A stretch of DNA of 64,000 bases from Jejubacter calystegiae (GCF_005671395.1 NZ_CP040428.1:1674001-1738000); one strand, 5' to 3'. Counted from the first letter of the stretch, positions 39,253-51,846 are shown. Notes: generated by a model not told the origin, from the sequence alone. Numbers and translations: made by a program.

Positions 39253-41157
39253 ATGCCGATTCAGATCTTACCCCCGCAGCTGGCGAACCAGATCGCCGCA
39301 GGGGAGGTAGTGGAACGGCCGGCGTCGGTGGTTAAGGAGCTGGTGGAAAATAGCCTCGATGCCGGCGCGACCCGTATCGATATCGATATCGAGCGCGGCG
39401 GCGCCAAACTTATTCGCATCCGCGATAACGGCTGCGGCATCAATAAAGAAGAGTTGTCGCTGGCTCTGGCGCGTCATGCCACCAGTAAGATTGCCACGCT
39501 CGACGACCTGGAGGCGATCATCAGCCTTGGCTTTCGCGGCGAGGCGCTGGCCAGTATCAGTTCGGTCTCCCGGCTGACGCTCACCTCCCGCACCGAAGCC
39601 CAGCAGGAAGCGTGGCAGGCCTATGCCGAAGGGCGCGAGATGGCGGTGACGGTAAAACCGGCGGCCCACCCCACGGGAACCACGCTGGAAGTGCTGGATC
39701 TGTTCTACAACACTCCGGCGCGCCGCAAATTTCTGCGTACCGAAAAGACCGAATTCGGTCATATCGACGAAGTGGTGCGGCGCATTGCGCTGGCACGCTT
39801 CGATGTCGCCATCAACCTGACCCATAACGGCAAGCTGGTGCGCCAGTATCGTGCGGTGCCGGAAGGCGGCCAGCGCGAGCGGCGGCTGGGGGCGATTTGC
39901 GGCACTGCCTTTATGGAACACGCGCTGGCTATTGAGTGGCAGCATGGTGATTTGGCGCTGCGCGGTTGGGTGGCGGAACCCCGCGGCTCTGACGCTTCTT
40001 TCGCTGAAATTCAGTACTGCTATGTTAACGGGCGCATGATGCGCGATCGCCTGATTAACCATGCCATTCGCCAGGCCTGTGAAGAGGGGCGCGGTGACGC
40101 CGGGCAGCCCGCTTACGTGCTCTATCTGGAGGTGGATCCCCACCAGGTGGACGTTAACGTCCATCCCGCCAAGCATGAGGTGCGGTTCCATCAGTCGCGA
40201 CTGGTGCACGATTTTATCTACCAGGGCGTGCTGAGCGTCCTGCATCAGCAAACGGAAAGCGCGCTGCCGCTGGAAGAGAACGGCGAGGCGACATCGCCGC
40301 GCTGGCAGCCGGAAAACCGGGCTGCTGCCGGTGAAAACCATTTTTCACGTCCGGCCCGGGAGCCGGAGCCGCGCTATAGCGCATCGACCACTTCTTCGAT
40401 ATCTGAAACGCGGCGCGGCGGCGGTGCTGGCGGTGGTTCGGCGGGTGGGCGCGGCCAGGGCGCGGGCGACTGGCCCCATGCCGCGCCGGGCTATCAGAAA
40501 CGGCAGGGGGCGCTGTATCGCCAACTACTGGATACGCCTCAGGAAGAAGAGGCGGCGTCCGCGCCTGCTCCGGCATCGGGTGAGGCTGCGTTATCGGCCC
40601 ACAGCCAGAGTTTTGGCCGGGTGCTGGCCGTGATGCAGAACGAGCTGGCGCTACTGGAGCGCGACGGGGCGCTGACATTACTGGCGTTGCCGGTAGCGGA
40701 ACGCTGGCTGCGTCAGGCACAGCTGTCACCTGGCAGCGAAAGACTACGCCCGCAGCCGCTGCTGATTCCGGTACGCCTGCAGCTTCAGGCCCCAGAGCGT
40801 GATACTCTGAGCCGGTACCAGGCGCTGCTGGCGGAAACAGGCGTAGAATTCGCCATCGATGCGCGGCATGTGACGCTCCGCGCGGTGCCTTTACCCTTAC
40901 GACAACAAAATTTACAAATCTTGATTCCTGAACTGATAGGCTACCTGGCGCAGCAGACAGAGTGCGAGGCTTCCCATATAGCCCACTGGCTGGCCCGCCA
41001 TTTAGCGAGCGAGCAAGTCGAGTGGAGCCAGGCGCAGGCGATAACGCTGCTGGCCTCTCTGGAACGCCTCTGTCCGCAACTGGTGAAATCACCGCCTGGT
41101 GGCCTGTTGCAACCCGTAGATCTACATCCGGCGATGAATGCCCTGAAGCATGAGTAA
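39253..41157 (+). CDS. mutL: DNA mismatch repair protein MutL
   Basis: A 634-residue GHKL ATPase linking MutS mismatch recognition to MutH nicking. The N-terminal motifs are [21 protein letters not shown] and [10 protein letters not shown]. The C-terminal dimerisation domain (residues about 450-630) is conserved and lacks an endonuclease DQHAX2E motif, as expected for species with MutH. It is longer than E. coli MutL (615), mainly through the flexible linker, which carries a Gly/Arg run ([19 protein letters not shown]) around residues 387-406. It overlaps miaA by 8 nt. Confidence 0.96.
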   Translation: MPIQILPPQLANQIAAGEVVERPASVVKELVENSLDAGATRIDIDIERGGAKLIRIRDNGCGINKEELSLALARHATSKIATLDDLEAIISLGFRGEALASISSVSRLTLTSRTEAQQEAWQAYAEGREMAVTVKPAAHPTGTTLEVLDLFYNTPARRKFLRTEKTEFGHIDEVVRRIALARFDVAINLTHNGKLVRQYRAVPEGGQRERRLGAICGTAFMEHALAIEWQHGDLALRGWVAEPRGSDASFAEIQYCYVNGRMMRDRLINHAIRQACEEGRGDAGQPAYVLYLEVDPHQVDVNVHPAKHEVRFHQSRLVHDFIYQGVLSVLHQQTESALPLEENGEATSPRWQPENRAAAGENHFSRPAREPEPRYSASTTSSISETRRGGGAGGGSAGGRGQGAGDWPHAAPGYQKRQGALYRQLLDTPQEEEAASAPAPASGEAALSAHSQSFGRVLAVMQNELALLERDGALTLLALPVAERWLRQAQLSPGSERLRPQPLLIPVRLQLQAPERDTLSRYQALLAETGVEFAIDARHVTLRAVPLPLRQQNLQILIPELIGYLAQQTECEASHIAHWLARHLASEQVEWSQAQAITLLASLERLCPQLVKSPPGGLLQPVDLHPAMNALKHE

Positions 41158-42091
41158 CGAAAGTAAGGCTGGCCTGCCGAAGGCGATTTTTTTGATGGGA
41201 CCCACCGCCTCTGGCAAGACGGCGCTGGCGATTAAGCTGCGCACTCTGCTACCGGTAGAGTTGATTAGCGTGGATTCCGCTCTGATTTACCGGGGTATGG
41301 ATGTGGGGACTGCGAAGCCGGGGGCCGACGAACTGGCCCAGGCGCCGCACCGCCTGCTGGATATTCTGGATCCTGCCGAAAGCTGGTCGGCGGCGGATTT
41401 TCGCCGAAGCGCGCTGGAACAGATGGCAGAAATTACGGCATCTGGCCGTATTCCGCTACTGGTTGGCGGTACCATGCTCTATTTCAAGGCATTACTCGAA
41501 GGACTTTCGCCACTGCCTTCCGCGGATCCCGTGGTGCGTGCGCGAATCGAACAACAGGCGGCAGAGCAGGGATGGGGCGCACTACACCGGGAGCTTGAAG
41601 CTATTGATCCGGTGGCGGCGCAGCGAATCCATCCGAATGATCCGCAAAGACTTTCCCGGGCACTGGAAGTTTTTTTCATTTCGGGTAAAACTTTAACGGA
41701 GTTGACGCAAACTTCCGGAGACGCTCTACCGTATCAGGTGCATCAGTTCGCTATCGCCCCGGCGAGCCGTGAACTGCTCCATCAGCGAATCGAGCAGCGT
41801 TTTCATCAGATGTTGGCTTCAGGTTTTGAAGCAGAAGTTCGGGCACTTTTTGCCCGCGGAGACTTGCATACGGATATGCCTTCCGTTCGTTGTGTGGGAT
41901 ACCGCCAGATGTGGTCATATTTGACCGGCGAGATCGCTTACGATGAGATGGTTTATCGCGGTGTTTGCGCCACGAGGCAGCTGGCTAAACGTCAGATGAC
42001 CTGGCTGAGGGGTTGGGAAGGGGTGGAATGGCTGGATAGCGACCATCCCCGGCAATCTCTGCAGCGAGTGTTGCAGGTAGTTGGTGCGTGA
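41150..42091 (+). CDS. miaA: tRNA dimethylallyltransferase MiaA
   Basis: A 313-residue enzyme that adds the dimethylallyl group to A37 of tRNAs reading UNN codons, the first step to ms2i6A. The P-loop [11 protein letters not shown] is near the N-terminus, followed by [18 protein letters not shown] and [20 protein letters not shown]. The C-terminal block [14 protein letters not shown] binds tRNA. The start lies inside the end of mutL, implying coupling. hfq follows 114 bp downstream and has its own promoters in E. coli. Confidence 0.96.
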   Translation: MSNESKAGLPKAIFLMGPTASGKTALAIKLRTLLPVELISVDSALIYRGMDVGTAKPGADELAQAPHRLLDILDPAESWSAADFRRSALEQMAEITASGRIPLLVGGTMLYFKALLEGLSPLPSADPVVRARIEQQAAEQGWGALHRELEAIDPVAAQRIHPNDPQRLSRALEVFFISGKTLTELTQTSGDALPYQVHQFAIAPASRELLHQRIEQRFHQMLASGFEAEVRALFARGDLHTDMPSVRCVGYRQMWSYLTGEIAYDEMVYRGVCATRQLAKRQMTWLRGWEGVEWLDSDHPRQSLQRVLQVVGA

Positions 42092-42193
42092 GCGTATTGA
42101 ACGTGTACAATTATGGCGACTCGTGTGTGTGCAAATTTTTTAGACAGTTTTTTCAGAGCCCAAGGGTTCATGAGTACAAACAACAAGCTATAA

Positions 42194-42520
<327 letters not shown>

Positions 42521-42544
42521 GGTGGCGGGCTGTAATCCCATGCC

Positions 42545-42582
42545 GGGGAACCAGGTTATCTGCGTTCCCCGCTGGTCTTTTT
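42545..42582 (+). terminator. hairpin with T-run between hfq and hflX
   Basis: GGGGAAC pairs with GTTCCCC across 12 bases, and CTGGTCTTTTT follows. The hflX ribosome site begins right after it. It probably reduces transcription into hflX. Confidence 0.5.
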
Positions 42583-42596
42583 GAGAGGTTATACGC

Positions 42597-43877
42597 TTGT
42601 TTGACCGTTATGATGCCGGTGAGCAGGCGGTACTGGTACACATCTATTTTTCGCAAGACAAAGACATGGAGGATCTCCAGGAGTTTGAAGCCCTGGTTTC
42701 TTCCGCCGGTGTCGAGGCTTTGCAGGTGGTGACCGGTACCCGAAAGGCGCCGCACCCGAAGTATTTTGTTGGTGAGGGCAAGGCAACTGAAATTGCCGAC
42801 GCAGTTAAAGCCACTGGGGCATCAGTCGTGCTCTTTGACCATGCGTTAACCCCCGCTCAGGAACGTAATCTTGAGCGCCTGTGCGAATGTCGGGTTATTG
42901 ACCGCACCGGACTGATTCTGGATATTTTTGCCCAGCGTGCCCGTACACATGAGGGTAAGCTGCAGGTTGAACTGGCGCAGCTGCGCCACCTGGCGACGCG
43001 ACTGGTTCGGGGTTGGACCCACCTTGAGCGCCAGAAAGGGGGGATTGGTCTGCGTGGACCGGGGGAGACCCAGCTTGAGACGGACCGCCGTCTGCTGCGC
43101 AACCGCATTAGCCAGATCCTCTCGCGGCTGGAAAAAGTTGAGAAGCAGCGTGAGCAGGGCCGACGCGCCCGTACCCGTGCCGATGTGCCTACCGTTTCTT
43201 TGGTCGGCTATACCAACGCAGGTAAATCCACGCTGTTTAACCGGGTCACCGAGTCCGGCGTCTATGCAGCAGATCAGCTGTTTGCCACGCTGGACCCCAC
43301 GTTGCGTCGTATCGACGTGGCGGACGTAGGTGAAACGGTGCTGGCGGACACCGTAGGTTTTATCCGCCACCTGCCCCACGACCTGGTCGCCGCGTTTAAG
43401 GCGACGCTGCAGGAGACCCGTCAGGCAACGCTGCTGCTGCACGTTATTGACGCTGCGGATCACCGGGTGCAGGAGAACATTGAAGCCGTAGAGTCGGTTC
43501 TTGAGGAAATTGATGCCAGGGAACTGCCGACGCTACTGGTGATGAACAAGATCGATATGCTGGATGGTTTTGAGCCGCGTATCGATCGCGATGAAGAGAA
43601 TGTACCGGTACGGGTCTGGCTTTCAGCGCAGACTGGTGACGGTTTACCACTGCTTTTCCAGGCTCTGACGGAGCGGCTTTCCGGGGAGATCGCGCAGCAT
43701 ACCCTGCGGCTTCCTCCGCGCGAGGGGCGTCTGCGAAGCCGGTTTTATCAGCTTCAGGCGATAGAAAAAGAGTGGATGGAGGAGGACGGCAGCGTCGGGC
43801 TGGAGATTCGTTTGCCCGTGGTGGAATGGCGTCGCCTCTGTAAGCAGGAACCGGCACTGGTGGATTATCTGGTTTAA
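42597..43877 (+). CDS. hflX: ribosome-splitting GTPase HflX
   Basis: A 426-residue GTPase, the E. coli length, that splits stalled 70S ribosomes, notably under heat shock. An N-terminal nucleotide-binding-like domain and a coiled coil (residues about 150-190) precede the G domain, which has [21 protein letters not shown] and NKID. The start codon is TTG (reading [12 protein letters not shown]), with GAGAGG eight bases upstream, so translation may be kept low. It lies 76 bp after hfq and 94 bp before hflK. Confidence 0.95.
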   Translation: MFDRYDAGEQAVLVHIYFSQDKDMEDLQEFEALVSSAGVEALQVVTGTRKAPHPKYFVGEGKATEIADAVKATGASVVLFDHALTPAQERNLERLCECRVIDRTGLILDIFAQRARTHEGKLQVELAQLRHLATRLVRGWTHLERQKGGIGLRGPGETQLETDRRLLRNRISQILSRLEKVEKQREQGRRARTRADVPTVSLVGYTNAGKSTLFNRVTESGVYAADQLFATLDPTLRRIDVADVGETVLADTVGFIRHLPHDLVAAFKATLQETRQATLLLHVIDAADHRVQENIEAVESVLEEIDARELPTLLVMNKIDMLDGFEPRIDRDEENVPVRVWLSAQTGDGLPLLFQALTERLSGEIAQHTLRLPPREGRLRSRFYQLQAIEKEWMEEDGSVGLEIRLPVVEWRRLCKQEPALVDYLV

Positions 43878-43971
43878 TCGTCGAGCTGGCCTGAAGACTT
43901 TCCCCTGAGGGGGAATACCCGGAATGTTGAATGAAGGGTATATCACCGCACAACAAATATGGAGCACATAC

Positions 43972-45222
43972 ATGGCGTGGAATCAGCCCGGTAATAACGG
44001 ACAGGACCGCGACCCGTGGGGAAGCAGCAAACCTGGCGGCGACTCTGGGGGAAATTCTGGGGGAAATAAAGGGGGCCGCGATCAGGGGCCTCCCGATCTG
44101 GATGATATCTTCCGCAAGCTGAGCAAAAAGCTTGGCGGCTTTGGCGGCGGCAACAAAGGCGGCGGTACCGGACAAGGTCCGCGCGGTCATATGGGCGGTA
44201 AGGTAGTCGGCATTGTCGCGGTAGCGGCGGTGATTATCTGGGCGGCCAGCGGTTTCTATACCATCAAAGAAGCGGAGCGCGGCGTCGTGACGCGTTTCGG
44301 CAAGTTCAGTCATTTGGTTGAGCCGGGTCTGAACTGGAAACCTACCTTTATTGATAACGTCAGAGCGGTAAACGTGGAATCGGTGCGGGAACTGGCCGCG
44401 TCCGGCGTGATGCTGACCTCTGATGAAAACGTGGTGCGCGTGGAAATGAACGTGCAGTACCGCGTGACCGATCCCGAACAATATCTGTACGCTGTGACCA
44501 GCGCCGACGACAGTCTGCGCCAGGCAACCGATAGCGCGCTGCGCGGCGTCATCGGTAAGTACACCATGGATCGCATCCTCACCGAAGGGCGTACCGTTAT
44601 CCGTAGCGATACCCAGCGCGAGCTGGAAGAGACTATTAAGCCCTACAATATGGGGATTACGCTGCTGGACGTGAACTTCCAGGCCGCACGTCCGCCGGAA
44701 GAGGTGAAGTCCGCGTTTGACGACGCCATTGCCGCCCGTGAAAACGAGCAGCAGTACATCCGTGAAGCAGAAGCTTACGCTAACGAAGTTCAGCCCCGTG
44801 CTAACGGTCGCGCTCAGCGTATTCTGGAAGAGGCCCGGGCCTATAAGACCCAGACCGTTCTGGAAGCCCAGGGTGAGGTCTCTCGCTTTGCTAAAATTCT
44901 GCCGGAATACAAAGCCGCGCCGGAAATCACACGTGAGCGTCTCTACATTGAAACCATGGAGAAAGTGCTCAGCCATACCCGGAAAGTGCTGGTCAACGAT
45001 AAGGGAGGCAACCTGATGGTGCTGCCGCTCGACCAGATGCTGAAGGGCGGCGCTAAAGCACCGGCCAAAAATTCGGATAGCAGCGATCTGCTGCGTCTGC
45101 CGCCTGCGCCGGAGTCCAGCAGTAGCGCCAGCCAGTCATCGTCATCCAGCAGTGGCGACATCATGGACCAGCGCCGTGCTAACGCGCAGCGCAACGATAC
45201 TCAGCGCCGGGGGGGGGAATAA
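43972..45222 (+). CDS. hflK: FtsH protease modulator HflK
   Basis: A 416-residue SPFH/prohibitin-family membrane protein. A Gly/Asn-rich cytoplasmic N-terminus (MAWNQPGNNGQDRDPWGSS, then Gly repeats) precedes one membrane helix near residue 85. The SPFH domain and a long helical region follow, ending in a Ser-rich tail. HflK and HflC form a cage around FtsH in the periplasm and restrain its proteolysis, and so affect phage lambda CII stability. A longer frame opens upstream at 43924, but GGAG seven bases before 43972 and the E. coli N-terminus fix the start. hflC begins 2 bp later. Confidence 0.96.
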   Translation: MAWNQPGNNGQDRDPWGSSKPGGDSGGNSGGNKGGRDQGPPDLDDIFRKLSKKLGGFGGGNKGGGTGQGPRGHMGGKVVGIVAVAAVIIWAASGFYTIKEAERGVVTRFGKFSHLVEPGLNWKPTFIDNVRAVNVESVRELAASGVMLTSDENVVRVEMNVQYRVTDPEQYLYAVTSADDSLRQATDSALRGVIGKYTMDRILTEGRTVIRSDTQRELEETIKPYNMGITLLDVNFQAARPPEEVKSAFDDAIAARENEQQYIREAEAYANEVQPRANGRAQRILEEARAYKTQTVLEAQGEVSRFAKILPEYKAAPEITRERLYIETMEKVLSHTRKVLVNDKGGNLMVLPLDQMLKGGAKAPAKNSDSSDLLRLPPAPESSSSASQSSSSSSGDIMDQRRANAQRNDTQRRGGE

Positions 45223-45224
45223 CG

Positions 45225-46229
45225 ATGCGGAAGTCATTAATTGCAATCATCGTGATTGTACTGGTCGTGCTCTACGCCTCCATCTTTGTGGTAAAAGAGG
45301 GCGAGCGCGGTATTACGCTGCGCTTTGGTAAAGTGGTGCGCGACGACGAGAATAAGCCGCTGGTTTATGCGCCGGGTCTGCACTTTAAGGTGCCGTTTAT
45401 CGAGTCTGTAAAGACCCTGGACGCCCGTATCCAGACCATGGATAACCAGGCGGATCGCTTCGTGACCAAAGAGAAGAAAGATCTGATCGTCGACTCTTAC
45501 ATCAAGTGGCGTATCAGCGACTTCAGCCGTTACTACCTGGCGACGGGCGGCGGCGATATCTCTCAGGCCGAAGTGCTGCTGAAGCGTAAATTCAGTGACC
45601 GTCTGCGTTCTGAAATTGGTCGTCTGGATGTGAAGGATATCGTTACCGATTCCCGAGGCCGTCTGACCATTGAAGTGCGTGAAGCCCTGAACTCTGGCTC
45701 TGCCGGTACTGAAGATGAAGTTGAAACGCCAGCCGCTGACGACGCTATTGCCAAAGCGGCGGAGCGCGTAGCGAAAGAGACCGACGGTAAGGTGCCGGTT
45801 ATTAACCCGAACAGTATGGCGGCGCTGGGTATCGAAGTGGTGGATGTGCGTATCAAGCAGATCAACCTGCCGACTGAAGTGTCCGAGGCGATTTACAACC
45901 GTATGCGCGCCGAGCGTGCCGCCGTTGCCCGTCGTCACCGCTCCCAGGGTCAGGAAGAGGCCGAGAAGCTGCGCGCTGCCGCGGACTACCAGGTCACCCG
46001 CACGCTGGCGGAAGCGGAGCGTCAGGCGCGTATGACGCGCGGTGAAGGCGACGCCGAAGCGGCGAAGCTGTTTGCCGACGCCTTTAGTCAGGATCCGGAT
46101 TTCTATGCCTTTATCCGTAGCCTGCGCGCTTACGAGTCCAGCTTTAACTCTAACCAGGATGTGATGGTGCTGAGCCCGGAAAACGACTTCTTCCGCTATA
46201 TGAAGACGCCGACCCATAGCTCACGTTAA
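45225..46229 (+). CDS. hflC: FtsH protease modulator HflC
   Basis: A 334-residue partner of HflK, the E. coli length. A single N-terminal membrane segment (LIAIIVIVLVVLYASIFVV) leads into an SPFH domain (GERGITLRFGKVV) and a long Ala/Glu/Arg helix (EAEKLRAAADYQVTRTLAEA). It starts 2 bp after hflK, inside the run of G residues that serves as its ribosome site, which suggests tight coupling and equal stoichiometry. A strong terminator follows. Confidence 0.97.
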   Translation: MRKSLIAIIVIVLVVLYASIFVVKEGERGITLRFGKVVRDDENKPLVYAPGLHFKVPFIESVKTLDARIQTMDNQADRFVTKEKKDLIVDSYIKWRISDFSRYYLATGGGDISQAEVLLKRKFSDRLRSEIGRLDVKDIVTDSRGRLTIEVREALNSGSAGTEDEVETPAADDAIAKAAERVAKETDGKVPVINPNSMAALGIEVVDVRIKQINLPTEVSEAIYNRMRAERAAVARRHRSQGQEEAEKLRAAADYQVTRTLAEAERQARMTRGEGDAEAAKLFADAFSQDPDFYAFIRSLRAYESSFNSNQDVMVLSPENDFFRYMKTPTHSSR

Positions 46230-46254
46230 TCCAGCATCTCGCTGAGTGTGATAT

Positions 46255-46285
46255 AAAGAGCCGGAATTTCTCCGGCTCTTTTTTT
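46255..46285 (+). terminator. intrinsic terminator of the hfl operon
   Basis: AAGAGCCGGA/TCCGGCTCTT, a 10-bp stem with a 5-base loop, runs straight into seven T residues, 26 bases after the hflC stop. Confidence 0.9.
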
Positions 46286-46301
46286 ATGTGATGGAAAGCG
46301 A

Positions 46302-46499
46302 ATGAACGCAACAATTCTGACCGCACTGGCGCTGGTACTGGTGCTGGAAGGCCTTGGCCCGATGCTGTTTCCCGGTCTGTGGCGTCGAATGATCGGCAGC
46401 ATAACCCAGTTGCCAGATGGAATATTAAGACGTTATGGCGGCGCTCTTGTGGTTGCCGGCATCGTCATCTACTACATGTTGAGGAAAACGATTGTCTGA
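46302..46499 (+). CDS. yjeT: small membrane protein YjeT (DUF2065)
   Basis: A 65-residue protein with two membrane helices (ILTALALVLVLEGLGPMLFP and YGGALVVAGIVIYYMLR) joined by a short polar loop, WRRMIGSITQLPDGILRR. Length and sequence match E. coli YjeT. It is located between hflC and purA, as in E. coli. It sits just past the hfl terminator, so it may rely on read-through or share a promoter with purA. Function unknown. Confidence 0.92.
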   Translation: MNATILTALALVLVLEGLGPMLFPGLWRRMIGSITQLPDGILRRYGGALVVAGIVIYYMLRKTIV

Positions 46500-46580
46500 T
46501 GAAAAAACTGGCATAACATGCGCGTTTTTATAGCCAAAAGGAGCTGAACATCTGCAAAACCGATGGTAGAATCCATTTTT

Positions 46581-46596
46581 AAGCAAACGGTGATAT
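46581..46596. promoter_or_regulatory. PurR-box-like sequence before purA
   Basis: AAGCAAACGGTGATAT contains a perfect PurR half-site GCAAACG, while the second half is degenerate. It overlaps the purA leader just upstream of the ATG and downstream of a -10-like TAGAAT (46567). purA is PurR-repressed in E. coli. Confidence 0.5.
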
Positions 46597-46599
46597 TGA

Positions 46600-47901
<1,302 letters not shown>

Positions 47902-47908
47902 TCAAAGA

Positions 47909-47930
47909 TCGGGCGCGGTCACGCGCCCGA
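47909..47930 (+). other. stem-loop after purA
   Basis: TCGGGCGC/GCGCCCGA with a 6-base loop lies 7 bases past the purA stop. No T-run follows, so it is more likely a message-stabilising hairpin or Rho-assisted end than a standard terminator. Confidence 0.5.
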
Positions 47931-48076
47931 CATGGTCTGCCCATTCCTCATATTCCCGTCCACCATATAACCCACTTTCAGCCAGGTACGCCCAAATTAA
48001 TTAGCGGCCAGGCCGTCGGCTGGTTTATCATCATTGTAAATAAAGAGCGTTTTCCCTCCCTTTACCCGAGGTTTAT

Positions 48077-48502
48077 GTGCAGTTAACGAGTTTTACGGAT
48101 TACGGCCTGCGAGCTTTAATTTATATGGCGGCTTTGCCGGAGGGGCGTATGACCAGCATTTCAGAAGTGACTGAGGTGTATGGTGTCTCCCGTAATCATA
48201 TGGTGAAGATCATCAATCAGCTTAGCCGCGCCGGCTATGTTACCGCCGTGCGCGGTAAGAACGGCGGTATCCGGTTAGGCAAAGCGGCGCATGAGATCCG
48301 CGTGGGCGATGTCGTTCGCGATCTCGAGCCGTTGACTCTGGTTAACTGCAGTAGCGAGTTTTGTCATATCACACCGGCCTGTCGTCTGAAACAGGCGCTC
48401 TCACGGGCGGTGCAAAGCTTCCTTCAGGAACTGGATAACTACACGCTGGCCGATTTAGTGGAAGAAAACCAGCCGTTATACAAATTATTGCTGGTGGAAT
48501 GA
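48077..48502 (+). CDS. nsrR: nitric-oxide-sensing transcriptional repressor NsrR
   Basis: A 141-residue Rrf2-family regulator. A winged helix ([20 protein letters not shown]) binds DNA. Cysteines C91, C96 and C102 ([12 protein letters not shown]) hold the NO-sensitive iron-sulfur cluster. It represses NO-detoxifying genes until NO attacks the cluster. The start is GTG, giving [18 protein letters not shown] as in E. coli. A classic target, ytfE, lies in this window with an NsrR box. It overlaps the upstream extension of the rnr frame; both are probably co-transcribed. Confidence 0.97.
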   Translation: MQLTSFTDYGLRALIYMAALPEGRMTSISEVTEVYGVSRNHMVKIINQLSRAGYVTAVRGKNGGIRLGKAAHEIRVGDVVRDLEPLTLVNCSSEFCHITPACRLKQALSRAVQSFLQELDNYTLADLVEENQPLYKLLLVE

Positions 48503-48540
48503 CGAAAATTCCGCCAGCGGATGACAACGGAGGAACCGCA

Positions 48541-50982
48541 ATGTCACAAGATCCATTTCAGGAACGAGAAGCCGAGAAATACACCAACCCAATTCCCAGC
48601 CGTGAATTCATTCTCGATCTCCTGTCTAAACGCGAAAAACCGGCCAGCCGCGATGAGCTGGCCCGTGAAATGAATATTGAAGGCGAAGAGCAGGAAGAGG
48701 CGCTGCGTCGCCGTCTGCGCGCTATGGAGCGCGACGGACAACTGGTCTTTACCCGTCGTCAGTGCTATGCGCTACCGGAGCGCCTTGACCTGGTGAAGGG
48801 CAGGGTTATCGGCCATCGTGACGGCTATGGCTTCCTGAGAGCCGAAGGAAGCAAAGACGACTTCTATCTTTCATCCGAAGAGATGAAGCGCTGTATTCAC
48901 GGCGATGAAGTGCTGGCCCAGCCACTGGGCGCAGATCGTAAAGGGCGCCGCGAAGCGCGTATCGTGCGAGTGCTGGAGCCGCGTACCGGCCAGATCGTCG
49001 GACGTTACTTTACCGAAGCCGGGGTCGGCTTTGTGGTACCGGACGACAGCCGCCTGAGCTTTGACATCCTGATTCCACCTGAAGAGATTCAGGGCGCGCG
49101 CATGGGCTTTGTGGTAGTGGTCGAACTGACCCAGCGCCCGACGCGGCGTACCAAGGCCGTGGGTAAGATAGTCGAAGTCCTGGGCGACAATATGGGGACC
49201 GGCATGGCGGTGGATATCGCCCTGCGCAACCATGATATTCCTTACGTATGGCCTAAAGAGGTAGAAGCGCAGGTCGCGGGCCTGAGCGAGCAGGTACCGG
49301 AATCGGCCAAGCAGGGTCGAGTGGATCTGCGCGATCTGCCGTTGGTCACCATCGACGGTGAAGACGCCCGCGATTTTGACGACGCCGTTTACTGTGAGAA
49401 AAAACGCGGCGGCGGTTGGCGCCTGTGGGTCGCCATCGCCGATGTAAGCTACTACGTGCGTCCGCGCACGGCGCTGGATAAAGAGGCGCGTAGCCGCGGT
49501 ACGTCGGTTTACTTCCCCTCTCAGGTGGTGCCGATGCTGCCGGAGGTGCTCTCTAACGGTCTCTGCTCGCTGAACCCGCAGGTGGACCGCCTGTGTATGG
49601 TATGCGAGATGACCATCTCCGCGCGCGGCAATCTCTCGTCGTATAAATTCTATGAAGCGGTGATGAGCTCCCACGCCCGTCTGACCTATACCAAGGTGTG
49701 GCACATCCTGCAGGGCGATGGCGAACTGCGTGAACAGTATCAGCCGCTGGTGAAGCCTATTGAAGAGCTGCATCACCTGTACAAGACGCTGGAACAGGCT
49801 CGCGGCGAGCGCGGCGGCATTTCGTTCGAGAGCGAAGAGGCGAAGTTTATCTTTAACGCCGAGCGTCGCATCGAGCGTATTGAGCAAACCCAGCGCAACG
49901 ACGCCCATAAGCTGATCGAAGAGTGCATGATCCTCGCTAACGTTTCGGCGGCGCGTTTTGTGGAAAAACATAAAGAGCCCGCGCTGTTCAGGGTGCACGA
50001 TCGTCCGACGACTGAAGCGATTACGGCGTTCCGTTCGGTACTGTCGGAACTGGGTCTGGAGCTTCCGGGTGGCAATAAGCCGCAGCCGGGCGACTATGCG
50101 GCGCTGCTGGACTCCATTGCCGATCGACCCGATCACGAAATGCTGCAGATTATGCTGCTGCGTTCTATGAAACAGGCGATCTACGATCCGGAAAACCGTG
50201 GTCACTTTGGGCTGGCGCTCTCTTCTTACGGTCACTTTACCTCGCCGATTCGCCGCTATCCCGACCTGCTGCTGCATCGCACCATTAAGTACCTGCTGGA
50301 AAAGCAGCGTAATGAACAGACCCATGCGGGGCAGACCGGTAGCTGGCACTACAGCATGGAAGAGATGCTGCAACTGGGCGATCACTGCTCGCTGACCGAG
50401 CGTCGGGCTGACGAAGCCACCCGCGAAGTGGCGGACTGGCTGAAGTGTGACTTTATGCTGGACCAGGTGGGCAATGTCTTTAACGGCGTGATCTCCAGCG
50501 TGACCGGCTTCGGTTTCTTCGTACGGCTGGATGAGCTGTTTATCGACGGTCTGGTACATGTCTCCTCGCTTGATAATGACTACTACCGCTTTGACCAGGT
50601 GGGTCAGCGTCTGATCGGTGAATCCGGCGGTCAGACCTACCGGCTGGGCGATCGGGTGGAAGTGAAGGTTGAAGCGGTCAATATGGACGAACGTAAGATC
50701 GACTTCTCGCTGATCTCCAGCCAGCGCGTCGTGCGCGGCGCGGGCAAGACCGCGCGCGATAAGGCGAAGAAGAATACCGGCAAAGGGAGAAGCGGCGGAC
50801 GTCGTGATGCCAGTCGTCGGGTGAACTTCGAGCCGGACAGTGCTTTCCGTGACGGGAAAAAGGCGGAAAGCCAGCCCGGGAAGAAGTCGGATAAAGGGAA
50901 GAAAGGCAAAAAGCCGTCCGCGAAAACCCGTAAGATAGCCGCCGCCGCGAAAGAGAAACGTGCGAAGAAGAAGGCGGACTGA
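48541..50982 (+). CDS. rnr: ribonuclease R
   Basis: An 813-residue 3'-5' exoribonuclease that degrades structured RNA. In order: an N-terminal helix-turn-helix, cold-shock domains, the RNB catalytic domain with [16 protein letters not shown] (metal-binding aspartates), an S1 domain ([19 protein letters not shown]) and a Lys-rich tail ([20 protein letters not shown]). Length equals E. coli RNase R. A frame open 14 codons further upstream is ignored because GGAGG lies just before ATG 48541 and the N-terminus matches E. coli. Confidence 0.97.
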   Translation: MSQDPFQEREAEKYTNPIPSREFILDLLSKREKPASRDELAREMNIEGEEQEEALRRRLRAMERDGQLVFTRRQCYALPERLDLVKGRVIGHRDGYGFLRAEGSKDDFYLSSEEMKRCIHGDEVLAQPLGADRKGRREARIVRVLEPRTGQIVGRYFTEAGVGFVVPDDSRLSFDILIPPEEIQGARMGFVVVVELTQRPTRRTKAVGKIVEVLGDNMGTGMAVDIALRNHDIPYVWPKEVEAQVAGLSEQVPESAKQGRVDLRDLPLVTIDGEDARDFDDAVYCEKKRGGGWRLWVAIADVSYYVRPRTALDKEARSRGTSVYFPSQVVPMLPEVLSNGLCSLNPQVDRLCMVCEMTISARGNLSSYKFYEAVMSSHARLTYTKVWHILQGDGELREQYQPLVKPIEELHHLYKTLEQARGERGGISFESEEAKFIFNAERRIERIEQTQRNDAHKLIEECMILANVSAARFVEKHKEPALFRVHDRPTTEAITAFRSVLSELGLELPGGNKPQPGDYAALLDSIADRPDHEMLQIMLLRSMKQAIYDPENRGHFGLALSSYGHFTSPIRRYPDLLLHRTIKYLLEKQRNEQTHAGQTGSWHYSMEEMLQLGDHCSLTERRADEATREVADWLKCDFMLDQVGNVFNGVISSVTGFGFFVRLDELFIDGLVHVSSLDNDYYRFDQVGQRLIGESGGQTYRLGDRVEVKVEAVNMDERKIDFSLISSQRVVRGAGKTARDKAKKNTGKGRSGGRRDASRRVNFEPDSAFRDGKKAESQPGKKSDKGKKGKKPSAKTRKIAAAAKEKRAKKKAD

Positions 50983-51010
50983 GCCCCCCACTGAGGCATC
51001 GTCCTCTGAG

Positions 51011-51035
51011 CCCCTCTCCCCTGTGGGGAGAGGGG
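51011..51035. repeat. GC-rich 11-bp inverted repeat between rnr and rlmB
   Basis: CCCCTCTCCCC and GGGGAGAGGGG flank a 3-base loop, a perfect 11-bp stem. There is no T-run. This sort of mirror-like CT/AG palindrome recurs between genes in many enterobacteria, so it may be a dispersed intergenic element. Only this copy was noticed here. Confidence 0.6.
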
Positions 51036-51070
51036 TAGTTCATTAAACAGAATGTAAACGAGTAGTCTTC

Positions 51071-51802
51071 ATGAGTGAAACCATCTATGGCATCCACGCC
51101 GTTCAGGCCCTGCTGGAACGCGCGCCGGAACGCTTGCTGCAGGTCTTTGTCCTGAAAGGGCGCGACGACAAGCGTCTGCACCCGCTGATCCAGGCGCTCG
51201 AAGCGCAGGGAGTGGTGATTCAGATGGCCAACCGTCAGTGGCTGGACGAGAAGTCCGATGGCGCGGTGCATCAGGGGATCATTGCGCTGGTTCGCCCCGG
51301 GCGCCAGTATCAGGAAAACGATCTGCCGGATCTGATCGCCGCCGTACCACAGCCTTTTCTGCTGATCCTGGACGGCGTTACCGATCCGCACAACCTGGGC
51401 GCCTGTCTGCGCAGCGCCGATGCGGCTGGTGTGCATGCGGTTATCGTTCCCAAAGATCGTTCCGCCCAGTTGAATGCTACGGCGAAAAAGGTCGCCTGTG
51501 GCGCGGCAGAAACTGTTCCGCTGATCCGCGTGACCAATCTGGCCCGCACCATGCGTATGCTCCAGCAGGAGAATATCTGGATTGTGGGAGCCGCAGGTGA
51601 AGCCTCCCATACGCTCTACCAGAGTAAGCTGGCGGGGCCGCTGGCGCTGGTCATGGGCGCGGAAGGCGAAGGCATGCGCCGCCTGACCCGTGAACACTGC
51701 GATGAGCTGATCAGCATCCCTATGGCGGGCAGCGTCTCGTCGCTTAACGTATCGGTCGCGACCGGTGTCTGTCTGTTCGAAGCCGTCAGACAGCGCGGCT
51801 GA
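51071..51802 (+). CDS. rlmB: 23S rRNA (guanosine-2'-O-)-methyltransferase RlmB
   Basis: A 243-residue SpoU-family enzyme, the E. coli length, methylating G2251 of 23S rRNA. An N-terminal L30-like substrate domain precedes the knotted SPOUT domain. Its three motifs are [32 protein letters not shown] and [18 protein letters not shown]. It follows rnr by 88 bp. In E. coli yjfIJKLMC come next; here a terminator and then aidB follow. Confidence 0.96.
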   Translation: MSETIYGIHAVQALLERAPERLLQVFVLKGRDDKRLHPLIQALEAQGVVIQMANRQWLDEKSDGAVHQGIIALVRPGRQYQENDLPDLIAAVPQPFLLILDGVTDPHNLGACLRSADAAGVHAVIVPKDRSAQLNATAKKVACGAAETVPLIRVTNLARTMRMLQQENIWIVGAAGEASHTLYQSKLAGPLALVMGAEGEGMRRLTREHCDELISIPMAGSVSSLNVSVATGVCLFEAVRQRG

Positions 51803-51811
51803 TAGCGACTG

Positions 51812-51846
51812 GCACCCTCACGACTTAAGGTGAGGGTGCTTTTCTC
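51812..51846 (+). terminator. intrinsic terminator of rlmB
   Basis: GCACCCTCAC/GTGAGGGTGC is a 10-bp stem with an 8-base loop, followed by TTTTCT, ten bases past the rlmB stop. Confidence 0.75.

Noticed and set aside
43444..44976. 510-codon open frame antisense to hflX/hflK
   Set aside because: Spans the boundary of two certain genes and has no start signal; coding-bias artefact.
48871..50991. 706-codon open frame antisense to rnr
   Set aside because: Shadow of RNase R coding bias; the plus strand encodes a full-length, motif-complete enzyme, and the antisense product shows no recognisable domain.
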